Positions 44,559 to 54,900 of a stretch of DNA of 64,000 nt are shown here, in pieces. A program made the position numbers and the translations under genes. The notes beneath the pieces were generated by a model that was not told the origin of the DNA, ran no database searches, and saw only the letters and a program-made list of their open reading frames with translations. This stretch comes from Flavobacterium potami (GTDB lineage: Bacteria > Bacteroidota > Bacteroidia > Flavobacteriales > Flavobacteriaceae): contig NZ_JAINUY010000001.1 in the NCBI RefSeq assembly GCF_020026915.1, positions 558,001 to 622,000 of the forward strand. The letters are read 5' to 3'. The number at the start of each line of letters is the position of its first letter. The stretch's first letter is position 1.

Positions 44559-45608
44559 TTATTCTGTAATGCTTATTTCAAACATTTTTTCCCAGTACTT
44601 CCCAGTAACGAAAATGGTTTTAGTTTGTGGATTATAAGCTATTCCGTTTAAAACTTCCGCATTTTTAGCTTTAACGAATTTGCGTAAGCCGGAAAGATTT
44701 ATAATTCCTTCAACTGCACCAGAAGTTGGATTAACAACTGCAATTGCATCTTTTTGCCAAACATTTGCGTAGAATTTTCCGTTGATTAATTCTAATTCGT
44801 TGATAGCTTTAATTTTTGAAGTTCCAGAATAAACATTGATGTAGTCAATTAATTTCTGAGTAGATGGGTCCATCTTCCAGATTTTTTCTGTTCCGTCAGA
44901 GTGGTAGATGTATTTGTCATCGTGTGTCATTCCCCAACCCTCGATGTCTTTGTCGTATTTAAACGTTTTTTCAAGCTTGAAAGTTTTGGCATCATAGATA
45001 AAGCCAGTTTTTTCCTGCCATGATAATTGGTATATTTTATCATTGAAGAAGGTAATTCCTTCACCAAAATATTCTTTCGGAAGATCAACTTGTTTGATTA
45101 CTTTTCCTGTCTTGTAATCTACTTCTCTAAAATAAGAATCTTCTTTTTGTCCTGTACTTTCAAAAAGTCTTCCTTGATAGAATTCTAGGCCTTCAGTAAA
45201 AGCAGTAGAATCATGTGCAAAAGTATTTACGATTTTATAATTTAATAATTTAGGTTCAACATCAGAAACAACCTCAATTCTTTTAGTCGCATCAGAAGAA
45301 TCTCCTCCAAAATAAACAGTAGCTTTCAGGTATTGATAGCCTAATTTTTGATCTATTAATTCAAATCTAAATTCTTCAGCACCTTTTTTACTTCCCACTC
45401 TTTTATCGTTGATGAAGTAAGCAACGCTGTCGATTTCTTTCGATTTTGGGTTTAAAATTCCGATAGTAAGCGCTTCTTTTTGGGTAAAATGAGCCGGAAA
45501 AGCAGATTCATCGATAGTAAATAAAGAATTTTCAGCTTTATTTTTTTCTCCACATCCAACAAATGCGATTCCTAATAAAATGACAGCTAGGAAGTTATAT
45601 TTTTTCAT
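44559..45608 (-). CDS. Glutaminyl-peptide cyclotransferase (plant-type)
   Basis: A 349-aa lipoprotein (hydrophobic residues 5-18, VGC at Cys19). The C-terminal domain (about 120-349) is the five-bladed propeller-type glutamine cyclotransferase: THDDKYIYHSDG, the TEGLEFYQGRLFES start, and NELELINGKFYANVWQKD with the Trp and Asn/Asp pattern. An additional N-terminal domain (about 30-115) resembles an Ig-like fold. It converts N-terminal Gln to pyroglutamate on exported proteins. Many T9SS-secreted Bacteroidota proteins carry N-terminal Gln after signal cleavage, which would give it substrates. Confidence 0.85.
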   Translation of the reverse strand: MKKYNFLAVILLGIAFVGCGEKNKAENSLFTIDESAFPAHFTQKEALTIGILNPKSKEIDSVAYFINDKRVGSKKGAEEFRFELIDQKLGYQYLKATVYFGGDSSDATKRIEVVSDVEPKLLNYKIVNTFAHDSTAFTEGLEFYQGRLFESTGQKEDSYFREVDYKTGKVIKQVDLPKEYFGEGITFFNDKIYQLSWQEKTGFIYDAKTFKLEKTFKYDKDIEGWGMTHDDKYIYHSDGTEKIWKMDPSTQKLIDYINVYSGTSKIKAINELELINGKFYANVWQKDAIAVVNPTSGAVEGIINLSGLRKFVKAKNAEVLNGIAYNPQTKTIFVTGKYWEKMFEISITE

Positions 45609-45663
45609 AGTTTAAAATTTGAATAAGGCAATATACGACGATATTTTTATAGCAACAAAGGTC

Positions 45664-45693
45664 TTGCAAAAATATAAAAAGGTTGTATATTTG
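45664..45693 (+). promoter_or_regulatory. Promoter of the SRP RNA gene
   Basis: TTG at 45664-45666, a 19-base spacer and TATATTTG at 45686-45693 match the Bacteroidota sigma consensus exactly. The RNA begins about 5 bases downstream. Confidence 0.85.
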
Positions 45694-45697
45694 CACC

Positions 45698-45790
45698 GGC
45701 AAGTCCTACACGACCAGCTCCTGCAGACTCCCCCAGGATGGGAACATAGCAAGGGTACGTGGTTGAGCGGTGCGATGTAGGTCGCTTGCC
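45698..45790 (+). ncRNA. ffs: Small bacterial SRP RNA (4.5S type)
   Basis: About 93 bases forming a long hairpin: GGCAAGTCCTACA at the 5' end pairs with TGTAGGTCGCTTGCC at the 3' end. The apical SRP54-binding part is CAGGATGGGAACATAGCAAG, with the GGAA tetraloop and the asymmetric internal loop typical of Ffs. A T-run follows immediately (45792-45799). It pairs with the Ffh protein to target membrane proteins. The promoter is exact. Confidence 0.93.
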
Positions 45791-45958
45791 ATTTTTTTTA
45801 GAATTTAATTAGTTTTGTAATCTTCCTTTCAGGAGGATTTTTTTATTTTTGGACCTTTCAGAGTTTGAAGCAATAGGTTGTAGGTTAAACTTGCAACGTC
45901 AAATTCTGCTCAATAGATAATCGCATTTAACTTATAACATTTAATATCTAACTTAGAA

Positions 45959-46762
45959 ATGAGCAAAGTCGTTTTAATTACCGGAGGATCATCAGGAATC
46001 GGAAAATCTATTGGTGAATTCCTGCATCAGAAAGGTTTCGTGGTTTACGGAACAAGCAGAAATCCTGAGAAAGTGTTAAATTCAGTTTTTCCTTTGGTTG
46101 CTTTAGATGTCCGCAGTTCTGAATCTATTAAAACAGCGGTAAACAAAATTATTGCGACTTCGGGAAGATTAGATATCGTAATTAATAACGCTGGAGTTGG
46201 AATTACAGGACCTTTGGAAGAAATTCCAACAGAAGAAATCAGAAACAATTTTGAAACGAATTTTTTTGGTCCAATTGAAGTTATGAAGGCGGCGTTGCCA
46301 CAAATGCGTAAACAGAATTCTGGACTTATTATTAATATCACATCGATTGCTGGTTATATGGGGCTTCCATACAGAAGTGTTTATTCTGCCTCGAAAGGAG
46401 CTTTAGAATTAATTACTGAAGCTTTGAGAATGGAAGTTAAAGCTTTTGGTGTCGAAATTACGAATGTTGCGCCTGGAGATTTTGCAACTAATATTGCAGC
46501 TGGACGTTATCATGCGCCAGTAATTAAAGATTCTGCTTATGAAAAGGTTTATGGAGAAGTTTTGGCAACCATGAATGATCATGTTGATGCTGGAAGTAAT
46601 CCGAATGAAATGGCAGAAGCAGTTTATAAAATCATTCAGACTAAAAAACCAAACGTACATTATAAAGTTGGTGCTTTTATGCAGAAGTTTTCAATTGTCT
46701 TGAAACGTGCCCTTCCGGATAAAATGTATGAGAAAATGTTGATGAATCACTACAAGTTGTAG
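45959..46762 (+). CDS. SDR-family oxidoreductase
   Basis: A 267-aa classical short-chain dehydrogenase. The cofactor loop TGGSSGIGKS lies at residues 8-17 and NNAG at 76-79. The catalytic Ser129, Tyr142 and Lys146 form YSASK with ITSIAGY before it. SRNPEKV after the second strand points to NADP(H) preference. Substrate cannot be read. No gene partner is on the same transcript; the transaldolase starts about 180 bases later. Confidence 0.9.
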   Translation: MSKVVLITGGSSGIGKSIGEFLHQKGFVVYGTSRNPEKVLNSVFPLVALDVRSSESIKTAVNKIIATSGRLDIVINNAGVGITGPLEEIPTEEIRNNFETNFFGPIEVMKAALPQMRKQNSGLIINITSIAGYMGLPYRSVYSASKGALELITEALRMEVKAFGVEITNVAPGDFATNIAAGRYHAPVIKDSAYEKVYGEVLATMNDHVDAGSNPNEMAEAVYKIIQTKKPNVHYKVGAFMQKFSIVLKRALPDKMYEKMLMNHYKL

Positions 46763-46844
46763 AAAAATGTAAAAAACACACTTATTTATAACATATAATT
46801 TCAAATTGGTTTTGATTTTGAAAACGTTATTGATATTGATTTTG

Positions 46845-46852
46845 TAATTTTG
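46845..46852 (+). promoter_or_regulatory. Candidate -7 element before the aldolase gene
   Basis: TAATTTTG fits TAxxTTTG and lies 88 bases before the ATG. A TTG is present 24 bases upstream, longer than the usual spacing. Confidence 0.35.
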
Positions 46853-46939
46853 CAGCTGGATTTTCTTCAAATGTTTTATTTAAAGAAAATTTACAAAAAT
46901 ATAAATACGAACAAACCATTTTTAATTAAACAAATAATT

Positions 46940-47596
46940 ATGAAATTTTTTATAGACACAGCTAATTTAGCTCAAATTAAAGAAGCACAAGCTTTAGGTG
47001 TTTTAGACGGTGTAACAACAAATCCATCTTTGATGGCAAAAGAAGGAATCACTGGAAAAGATAACATTTTGAAGCATTATGTTGACATTTGCAATCTTGT
47101 TGAAGGTGATGTAAGTGCTGAAGTTAATGCATTAGACTTTGACGGAATGGTTAAAGAAGGTGAGGAGTTGGCTGAATTACACGATCAAATTGTTGTAAAA
47201 CTTCCGATGACTAAAGAAGGTGTTATGGCAGCAAAATATTTTTCTGACAAAGGAATTAAAACGAACGTAACTCTTGTTTTTTCTGTAGGACAAGCGATTT
47301 TGGCTGCTAAAGCTGGCGCAACTTATGTTTCTCCATTTGTTGGTCGTTTAGATGATGTTTCTACTGACGGATTAAACTTGATCCAGGAAATTAGAGAGGT
47401 TTATGATAACTATGGTTACGAAACTCAAATTTTAGCAGCTTCAGTACGCCATACAATGCACATTGTTAATTGTGCTAAAATTGGTGCTGATGTTATGACT
47501 GGACCACTTTCTGCAATTTATGGATTATTGAAACACCCATTAACTGATATCGGTTTAGCTCAATTCGTTGCTGACTTCGAGAAAGGAAACAAGTAA
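46940..47596 (+). CDS. Transaldolase-family aldolase (TalC/FSA type)
   Basis: A 218-aa single-domain TIM barrel. The ATG at 46940 ([17 protein letters not shown]) is the family start; an upstream in-frame codon would add 30 residues of poor quality. The Schiff-base Lys87 is in VVKLPMT, and [13 protein letters not shown] and SPFVGRLDD are family motifs. It works either as transaldolase or as fructose-6-phosphate aldolase; the short form exists as both in this family. It would link pentose phosphates with glycolysis. A terminator follows. Confidence 0.92.
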   Translation: MKFFIDTANLAQIKEAQALGVLDGVTTNPSLMAKEGITGKDNILKHYVDICNLVEGDVSAEVNALDFDGMVKEGEELAELHDQIVVKLPMTKEGVMAAKYFSDKGIKTNVTLVFSVGQAILAAKAGATYVSPFVGRLDDVSTDGLNLIQEIREVYDNYGYETQILAASVRHTMHIVNCAKIGADVMTGPLSAIYGLLKHPLTDIGLAQFVADFEKGNK

Positions 47597-47616
47597 TATT
47601 TAGATACTTATAAATT

Positions 47617-47656
47617 AAAATCGTCTTTTTTCTAACGAGCAAGGACGATTTTTTTT
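47617..47656 (+). terminator. Intrinsic terminator
   Basis: The stem AAAATCGTC / GACGATTTT (47617-47625, 47644-47652) with an 18-base loop precedes further T residues. Confidence 0.75.
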
Positions 47657-47686
47657 ACTTTTATATTGAATCTTAAATAGTTGAAT

Positions 47687-48184
47687 ATGAAAGTTATACT
47701 AATGCTATTGTCTTTTTTTGTAACAAGTTTTTCTGTAAATGCACAGGCTGCTAAAATTATTACTTCGGTAAATGATGCGGGAGATGTTGCAACTTATGAA
47801 TTGGATTGTTCGGTTAAATTTCAAACTCTTGCCAAAGGTCTTCGTTATAATATCACAAGGCATGAATTTAAAGGTCCGGAGTTGAAAAATTCTTATCGAT
47901 TGATGTTGGTAATGGATGGTTTTTATTCTAAAACTCAAAATAAAGAGATGACTATTTCTGCTGTGTTAAGTGACGGAACTGTTCTTGAAGCAAGAAAGAT
48001 TATTGAAGACGATGGTTTTTTTGACGGAGCATGTACGTTGAAAATTAAAGACCCACAAGGTCTTTTAAAAGAAGATATTGATAAAGTGATTGTTCATGCT
48101 GATAAAGATGTCGTTTACTCTATAACAGCTCAAAACAAGGCAGTTTTCAAAAAGAATTTAAGTAATATTATTAATGCGAAATAA
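47687..48184 (+). CDS. Unknown secreted protein
   Basis: A 165-aa protein with a signal peptide (residues 1-19, SVNAQA). The ATG at 47687 is preferred over a TTG six bases upstream. The mature part is a beta-rich domain with two Cys (ELDCSVKF, GACTLKIKD). No family is recognised. It stands alone between two terminators. Confidence 0.75.
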   Translation: MKVILMLLSFFVTSFSVNAQAAKIITSVNDAGDVATYELDCSVKFQTLAKGLRYNITRHEFKGPELKNSYRLMLVMDGFYSKTQNKEMTISAVLSDGTVLEARKIIEDDGFFDGACTLKIKDPQGLLKEDIDKVIVHADKDVVYSITAQNKAVFKKNLSNIINAK

Positions 48185-48242
48185 AGGGCTCAAAGGCCGA
48201 GAGTTACAAAGGTTCAAAGTTTATTCCCTTCTGAAATAAAAA

Positions 48243-48285
48243 AAATCCAAATTCCTATTGTAGATTGGAATTTGGAATTTTTTAT
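48243..48285. terminator. Bidirectional hairpin after the MFS gene
   Basis: ATCCAAATTCC and GGAATTTGGAATT pair with one bulge, flanked by A-runs on one side and T-runs on the other. It ends the minus-strand transporter gene and possibly the plus-strand gene before it. Confidence 0.7.
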
Positions 48286-48303
48286 ATTGTTATTTTTTAA
48301 ATT

Positions 48304-49773
48304 TTAGTGTCCGCCGCCTTCGCTTTCAACGTGGCTGATTCCTTGTTTTTTAAGGATTTTAGGGCAGTAGAATCCGTAGAATCCTAAGTATGCAAAACCT
48401 AAAAGTGGTATGATATAAGAGAAGTGTGTCCATGTAATTCCGAAGATTCCTCCAGGATGAGAAATGTCAAAGTCACAAATACTTCCCTGAACCAATGGAA
48501 TAACTCCACCACCAAGAATCATCATGATTAAGAAGGAAGATGCTTTTCCTGTGTTCTTTCCTAAACCAGCGATAGCTAAATCGAAGATTGAAGGCCACAT
48601 GATAGATAAGAATAAACCTCCAGAGATGAAAAAGAATTTAGCAATTTCTGGATCTGGCCAAGCCAATCCTAATACCATCATTGTTAATCCTGAAGCTCCG
48701 AAAAGCGTTAAAGTTTTTCCTGCGTTTTTACCACCAACAAAACTTACTGCAATAAATAGTAAGATCCAAATTGGGTAGATGTAGAATGAAGATACATCAT
48801 GAGCAGCAAATTTATTAGCTCCGATAATTACTCCAAATGCAGCAGCTGGTACGATGAATTTTAAAGCGGTATTTACTAAGTTTGAAGTATTAAATACGTT
48901 TACACCACCATTCCAGCGACCAATCATTAAACTTCCCCAATATAGTGCGATAAATGGAGCGATTGCGTCTTCTAATACATTACCAAACTCGTTAGTGTGC
49001 AATAAAGCTGGTAAATTACTGATGATTGTTACTTCTGTCCCAACGTAAATAAAGATTCCAAGCATTCCAAGGTACAATTGTGGGTAATCAAGGATGTTGA
49101 ATTTACTGTGACCGTCTTTAATAATTGCTTCTTCCTCTTTTTCAGGATCTTCGATTTTAGAAAAGTTCATAAAAACCGCTACAACGATAAAAGCAAGACC
49201 TAGAATAATAAAAGGTAACTTAATATCTTCTAATGAAAGAGCTGTTTTTTTGTTATCTCCCATTCCGAATAAAGCGATACCTAATAAAATCGCTCCAATT
49301 GTTGTTCCGAAAGAGTTGATACCTCCTGCAAGTGTCAAACGGTGTGCCCCAGTGTTCGGACTTCCCATTTTAATTGCTAATGGATTTGCTACAATTTGCT
49401 GAATAGAGAAACCTAAACCAACAGTAAACAAAGCAGTTAAGAAGAAAGGAAAACTTTCCATTGTGGCAGCTGGAATAAATAAGAATGATCCAACAGCAGA
49501 AAGAAGTAAACCAGCTGAAAGTGTTCTTTTATAGCCGAACTTTTGGAGTACGTCAAGCTTTAAAGAAACTAAAAAGAAGATTATCGATCCTACAAAATAC
49601 GCGGCGTAAAATGCCCACGCTACTAATTGTGATTGTACTTGCGATAAAGTAAAAACTTTTTTGAATACTGGAATCAGGATGTCATTGGCAGAACCAACAA
49701 AACCCCAAAAGAAAAAGACGATTATCAACGAGATAAACTGCCCCCATTTGGTTTGCACATTTTCTGAACTCAT
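48304..49773 (-). CDS. MFS sugar transporter, probable GlcNAc permease
   Basis: A 489-aa 12-helix Major Facilitator of the FucP/NagP-like group, with hydrophobic segments throughout and a soluble inter-domain region (about 205-230). NPLAIKMG and LTLAGGINSFGT are typical of the group. It should take GlcNAc or chitobiose-derived monosaccharide across the inner membrane. Its position beside the chitin two-component system and SusCD genes supports this. The promoter region carries a site resembling those before the susC-like gene. Confidence 0.88.
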   Translation of the reverse strand: MSSENVQTKWGQFISLIIVFFFWGFVGSANDILIPVFKKVFTLSQVQSQLVAWAFYAAYFVGSIIFFLVSLKLDVLQKFGYKRTLSAGLLLSAVGSFLFIPAATMESFPFFLTALFTVGLGFSIQQIVANPLAIKMGSPNTGAHRLTLAGGINSFGTTIGAILLGIALFGMGDNKKTALSLEDIKLPFIILGLAFIVVAVFMNFSKIEDPEKEEEAIIKDGHSKFNILDYPQLYLGMLGIFIYVGTEVTIISNLPALLHTNEFGNVLEDAIAPFIALYWGSLMIGRWNGGVNVFNTSNLVNTALKFIVPAAAFGVIIGANKFAAHDVSSFYIYPIWILLFIAVSFVGGKNAGKTLTLFGASGLTMMVLGLAWPDPEIAKFFFISGGLFLSIMWPSIFDLAIAGLGKNTGKASSFLIMMILGGGVIPLVQGSICDFDISHPGGIFGITWTHFSYIIPLLGFAYLGFYGFYCPKILKKQGISHVESEGGGH

Positions 49774-49875
49774 AATAATAGGTTAATTTTTTATTTATTG
49801 TTTTTTGAAGACCGTAAATATATTTGTTAGGATTATCAAAAAAAAATAAAAAGGTATAAATAATGTTAAATTTAT

Positions 49876-49905
49876 ACCAACGACCATATTATTTCAACAA
49901 AGTGT
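49876..49905 (-). promoter_or_regulatory. Candidate LytTR-type operator of the transporter gene
   Basis: On the minus strand GTCGTTGGT (49884-49876) is identical to the core of the second repeat upstream of the susC-like gene. Twenty-one bases upstream lies ACACTTTGT (49905-49897), which matches the general LytTR consensus at 8 of 9 positions. The spacing fits two turns of helix. Confidence 0.5.
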
Positions 49906-49945
49906 TAATTTTTACCTACTTAGAAAATGTAATTCGCAATTATAT

Positions 49946-50647
49946 TTACTCTAATATTTTATTTTTGACCTCTTTACTGTAGTTTCTACCTATCGGAATG
50001 TTGTAAGATTGTATTTGAACACGGTTTCCTTCAATAGATTTTACCTTATTAAGCGCAATTACGTAAGATTTATGTATCCTCAAAAACTTATCTGCAGGTA
50101 ATTCTTCTGATAAAGATGTAAGAGATTTATGTGTAATATAAGTTTTATCTGGCGTGACAACTTTTATATACTCTTTCATGCCTTCTACGAATAAGATTTC
50201 TTCAATATTAATCTTCATCATCTTTTTGTCTACTTTGATGAAAATATGCGAATCGCCCTTTGAGGTTTCAACTTTAATATTGTTTTTAAGATTATATTCA
50301 GTCGTAATTTTATTGATACATTTTATAAATCTAGGTAGTGGAATGGGCTTGACCAAATAATCTAGTACATCAAGATCATAACTTTCAGCGGCAAATTCCC
50401 TAAAAGCGGTCGTAATAATGACTTTGGTTTTATTTTCAATCAGACTAATAAGTTCAAAACCAGTCATCATAGGCATGTTAATGTCTAAAAAAACGGCATC
50501 AACTGGTGTACTGTTGATAAAATCAAGCGCCTCCAAAGAATTGTTGAATGTTGCCATTATTTCAAAATCTGTAAAATTAGTAAAATAATTTTCCAGGACT
50601 TTGATTGCTAATGGCTCATCATCAATTAACACGCATTTAATCTTCAT
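49946..50647 (-). CDS. LytTR-family response regulator
   Basis: A 233-aa regulator: receiver domain (residues 1-120) with phospho-acceptor Asp55 (FLDINMP) and Lys100 in LVKPIP, and a C-terminal LytTR DNA-binding domain (about 130-230), ending RVQIQSYNIPIGRNYSKEV. It overlaps the upstream sensor kinase gene by 11 bases, so they are translated together. Its place between the transporter and the divergent susC-like gene suggests control of the chitin locus. Candidate operators are seen at both promoters. Confidence 0.93.
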   Translation of the reverse strand: MKIKCVLIDDEPLAIKVLENYFTNFTDFEIMATFNNSLEALDFINSTPVDAVFLDINMPMMTGFELISLIENKTKVIITTAFREFAAESYDLDVLDYLVKPIPLPRFIKCINKITTEYNLKNNIKVETSKGDSHIFIKVDKKMMKINIEEILFVEGMKEYIKVVTPDKTYITHKSLTSLSEELPADKFLRIHKSYVIALNKVKSIEGNRVQIQSYNIPIGRNYSKEVKNKILE

Positions 50648-51689
50648 TCTGAGTAGGTATTTGTAGTCTGATTATGTAGAAATTTAGTTTGGTTTTTTGC
50701 TTTAGACTAAAATTGTTTTTGTAAATCAGCTTTAATCTCTTTTTTGTGTTCACTAAACCAATTCCTTTTTTTGAATTATGATTTTGTGAAATTACAAAAT
50801 TATTTAAGATTTCAAAATCGAGTGTTTTATTATCGATTACCTTAATGTTGATTTTTATTTTTAGATTTTTATTGTTTAAACCCCCATGTTTAAAAGCATT
50901 TTCAACAAGAGAGATGAAAATGAGAGGAGGAACAACAACGTCTTCAATGCTTGATTCCAAATTGATGGTTACTTCAACATTTGCGAAACGAAGTTTTTCG
51001 ATTTCGATATAATTTTGAATGTAATCAATCTCTTTGATTAACGGGACAAATTTGGTTCCTTTTACATCATAAAGAACATACTCCATTAAATTGGAAAGTT
51101 TGATAATTACATCAGGTACTTTCTTAGATGATTCTAATGATAGGGCGTATAAATTGTTTAATGTATTAAAGAAAAAGTGTGGCTGAATTTGATTTTCCAG
51201 ATATTTCAATTTAATCTTAAACTGGTTTTCTCTTAAAGATCGGTTTCTTTCTCTTTCTTTTAGCCAAGTTAAAGTTAGATAAACCGATGAAGCCATTGCT
51301 AAAACATACAATTCTCCAATACAAACAGCTACAATGTGATTAATTTCGAAAGGATGATATTCTCTATTGGCTTCCGGCCATATATTTTCTGATATGATAT
51401 AATAGGTAAGAGCGGTTTTAGCTAAATAAATTGCAAATAAACTCAGAAGCAATAAAAATGTATAAGTAATATATTTTTGTTTCAATACATACTTCGGAAC
51501 CAAGACGAATAAATTGAGATATACTAAAGGTATAACTAATGAAAACTCAATTAAATTTGACTTAAACGCATAAGGATAATCATTAAAATAAGCTCCCCAT
51601 CTTAAAAAGTTTAATGTAAAGTAAACTCCCCAAAACCAAATATGGTTTTGCAGTTTAATATCAAATTTAACTTTTCGAATTTCTTTCAA
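50637..51689 (-). CDS. LytS-type sensor histidine kinase
   Basis: A 350-aa membrane sensor. The start is TTG at 51689, the only start in frame, with a TAA shortly upstream. About four transmembrane segments (residues 17-31, 47-66, 75-100, 117-140), then a short coiled coil (ERERNRSLRENQFKIK), the phospho-acceptor His171 in QIQPHFFFNTLNNLY, and an HATPase domain with LVENAFKHGG and KGIGLVNTKKRL. No periplasmic domain is seen, so the signal is probably in the membrane or a transporter. It works with the LytTR regulator. Confidence 0.93.
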   Translation of the reverse strand: MKEIRKVKFDIKLQNHIWFWGVYFTLNFLRWGAYFNDYPYAFKSNLIEFSLVIPLVYLNLFVLVPKYVLKQKYITYTFLLLLSLFAIYLAKTALTYYIISENIWPEANREYHPFEINHIVAVCIGELYVLAMASSVYLTLTWLKERERNRSLRENQFKIKLKYLENQIQPHFFFNTLNNLYALSLESSKKVPDVIIKLSNLMEYVLYDVKGTKFVPLIKEIDYIQNYIEIEKLRFANVEVTINLESSIEDVVVPPLIFISLVENAFKHGGLNNKNLKIKINIKVIDNKTLDFEILNNFVISQNHNSKKGIGLVNTKKRLKLIYKNNFSLKQKTKLNFYIIRLQIPTQNED

Positions 51690-51833
51690 TTGATTTTAAG
51701 CTATTAACGAATTTTGGTTTTTCTTAACAATGTATAAATATTGTGCAACTTTAAACAATTAACTGCAAAATGACAATTTTTTTGAATAAAATTTCGCAAA
51801 AAAAGGATATTGGTGCTTAAATTTTTAAATAGA

Positions 51834-51850
51834 ACGTTTTCGTAAAACGT
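51834..51850. promoter_or_regulatory. Palindrome in the susC-like promoter region
   Basis: ACGTTTTCGTAAAACGT has 7-base arms and a 3-base centre. It lies 17 bases upstream of the direct repeats and could bind a dimeric regulator. Confidence 0.4.
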
Positions 51851-51866
51851 ATTATTGAATGATTTA

Positions 51867-51901
51867 TGTCGTTCGTTTAAATTTTATTGTCGTTGGTTTA
51901 A
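51867..51901 (+). promoter_or_regulatory. Direct repeats with 21-bp period, candidate LytTR operator
   Basis: TGTCGTTCGTTTAA (51867-51880) and TGTCGTTGGTTTAA (51888-51901) match at 13 of 14 positions with a period of 21 bases. LytTR regulators bind paired sites about two helical turns apart. A TAATTTTA -7-like element at 51930-51937 lies downstream without a good TTG, as expected of an activated promoter. Confidence 0.6.
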
Positions 51902-51964
51902 TTTATTTTTTTTAACAATGTCTTAAGAATAATTTTACTTCATAACTAACAAAATAAAATAAAC

Positions 51965-54900
51965 ATGAAAAAAATTTTCTTAATCTTTATGATTGTTTTT
52001 ACGGCGCAAGTTACTCTTGCACAGGTAAAAAGTGTCAAAGGTGTGATTACAGATTCTGAAGGTATGCCATTGCCAGGTGCTTCTGTTGCTGTACAAGGAG
52101 GTCAAAAGGGAACAACTACCGATTTTGACGGATTGTATACAATTGAAGCTCAAAAAGGACAAACCTTAGTTTTTACTTATGTAGGACTAGAAACTCAGTC
52201 AATTGTTGTAGGTGATGCTGCTACAATTAATGTGAAAATGGTTCAGGGAGCTTCAAATGCCTTAAATGAAGTTGTTGTAACTTCATTAGGTGTTAAGAAA
52301 ACAAGAAAATCTTTGACTTACGCGGCTCAGGAACTTAAAGGTGATGAGTTGGTTCGTGTAAAAGATGCCAACGTAATCAATACAATTGCTGGTAAAATTG
52401 CAGGTGTTGCTGTAACAAAAAGTTCAGGAGGTACTGGTGGATCTACAAAAGTGGTTATTCGTGGTAACTCATCTATCATGAACAGTCAGCCGCTGTATGT
52501 TATTGACGGTATTCCGTTGTATAACGGAAGTTCTAATCAGCCGAATGATTCATTTGGTAGTACTGCTGGAGGTAATCGTGATGGAGGAGATACAGTTTCT
52601 TTAATTAATCCTGATGATTATGAAGGAATGACAGTTCTTAAAGGTGCTGCTGCTTCTGTATTATACGGATCTCAAGGAGCAAATGGTGTTATTTTATTGT
52701 CTTCTAAAAAAGTTAAAGAAAACACTGGAAATTTAACTGTTTCTTCTGTTACAACTGTAGAGTCTGTTCATTCATTACCAAAATTCCAAAATGAATATGG
52801 AACTGTTGATGCACAAAAATCTTGGGGAGGAAAAGTAGCTTCGAAAGATTTTGTTGAGGATTTCTTTAACACTGGTATTACACAAATTACTTCTGCTGCC
52901 TTTACTACAGGTACAGACATTTCTACTACAAGCATATCTTATGCAAATACTACTGCTTCAGGAGTTGTTGAAGGTAACGGATTGAAGAAAAATAACTTTG
53001 GAATTCGTCAAACTGCAAAGTTTTTTGATAACAAATTGACTGTCTCTGCAGATGCGAAATATACTAGCCAAACTATTAATAACAGACCTGTAAACGGACT
53101 TTATTCAAATCCTTTAACGGGAGTATATTTATTCCAAAGAGCAAATGATTTCAATTTTTACAAAGATAATTACGAAACATTTATTCCATCTAGAAACTTA
53201 TACGGACAAAATTTTTATACAGAGCCAAATTCTGATATCTATGTTCAAAACCCATATTGGTTAATCAATAGAAATAAATCTGTTGATAAAGATAATTTCT
53301 TTAACGGTAACCTTGCTGTAGAATATAAAGCAAACAATTGGTTGAGTATTGGAGCAAGATATAGCTACAACAGAATTGAGAATGATTTTGATAAAAGAAT
53401 CTATGCTACTACAAATACTTCATTGTCTCACACAAATGGTAGATACATTAACGTTGCTACGTTAAGTACTCAGCGTTACGGAGATTTGATCGCTAAAATC
53501 AATACTAATTTTAATGAAGATTTTAGTTTTAATGCTATCGTTGGAGCAAGTATCAATAATACTTTGGCCAATCATGCTACTACTTTAGATTCTGGTATTG
53601 TTGGTGGACTTGTTAATGCTAACTTATTTACATTAGGAAATTTTGCAGGTGCAAGTGGAGTTGATAACTTAAGTCTTCAAGCAACTGGTTCTTCTAGAGA
53701 AGTTCAATCAATCTTTGGTTCTGCTACTTTTGGATACAAAAACATGTTATACTTAGATGTTACTGGACGTAATGACTGGTCTTCTACTTTAGTAAACACA
53801 GGTACTCCATCTTATTTTTACCCATCTGTAGGGGTTACAGCTCTTATCAGTGAAATGACAACTTTGCCAGAGTGGATTAACTTCGGAAAAGTAAGAGGAA
53901 CTTATGCTCAAGTAGGTAACGATATTAGTGCTTTTGTAACTTCTCCAAAATCAACAGTTCAAGGTGGTTTAATTATTCCTCCTACTGTAGGTCCAAGACC
54001 TGGAGATGTGTTAAAACCAGAATTAAAATCAGAATTTGAATTTGGTACTGAGTGGAGAATGTTCAACAACAGATTAGGTTTTGAAATTTCTTACTACAAC
54101 TCTGAAACTAAAAATCAATATGTTCAGGTTCCTGCTCCAGCAACAAACCCTTATGGTTATACAAACTACGGAATCAATGCTGGTAGTATTGCTAACCAAG
54201 GTATCGAGCTTGTTGTAAGTGGTAAAGTTATCGAAGGAGACAAATTTTCATGGGAAACTATGGTAAACTATTCTCACAACAGAAATAAAGTTAAGTCAAT
54301 TCCAGAAGAATTAGGAGGTACTATTCCTTTGACTCCAGTAAATAACATTAACTACAGATATGCTTTGACTGAAGGAAGACCATTTGGTGTTATCGAAGGA
54401 AAAGGTATTGTGAAAAACGATAAAGGAGAAATTGTTTTAGATCAAGATGGAAACTTAGCAGTTGAAGCTGATTTCCGCGAAGTTGGTAATGCAAACCCTG
54501 ATTTCATGTTGGGTTGGTCAAACACATTCAAATTTGGTTCTTTTACAGCTAACTTCTTAATCGACGGACGTTTTGGTGGAGATGTAATGAGTATTACAGA
54601 ATCTATGAATGATTGGTACGGAGTTTCAAAAAGATCTGGAGATGCTAGAAATGCTGGTGGTGTTGCCGTAAACGCAGTTATGCCTGATGGTACAAAAGTA
54701 TCTAAAATAGATGCTCAAAAATACTATGAAACTGTAGGAGGTCTTAACGGTGCTACAGCTGAGTATGTATACGATGCTACAAACGTAAGTTTAAGAGAGG
54801 TTTCAATTGGTTATACTTTCAACAAAAAAACTATTCCATTTGTGAATACAGCAACTTTATCATTAATCGCAAGAAATTTATTCTTCTTTTACAAAGATGC

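Noticed and set aside
46850..46939. A 30-residue N-terminal extension of the aldolase
   Set aside because: It contains no family similarity and would begin within a -7-like element; the ATG at 46940 is the standard family start.
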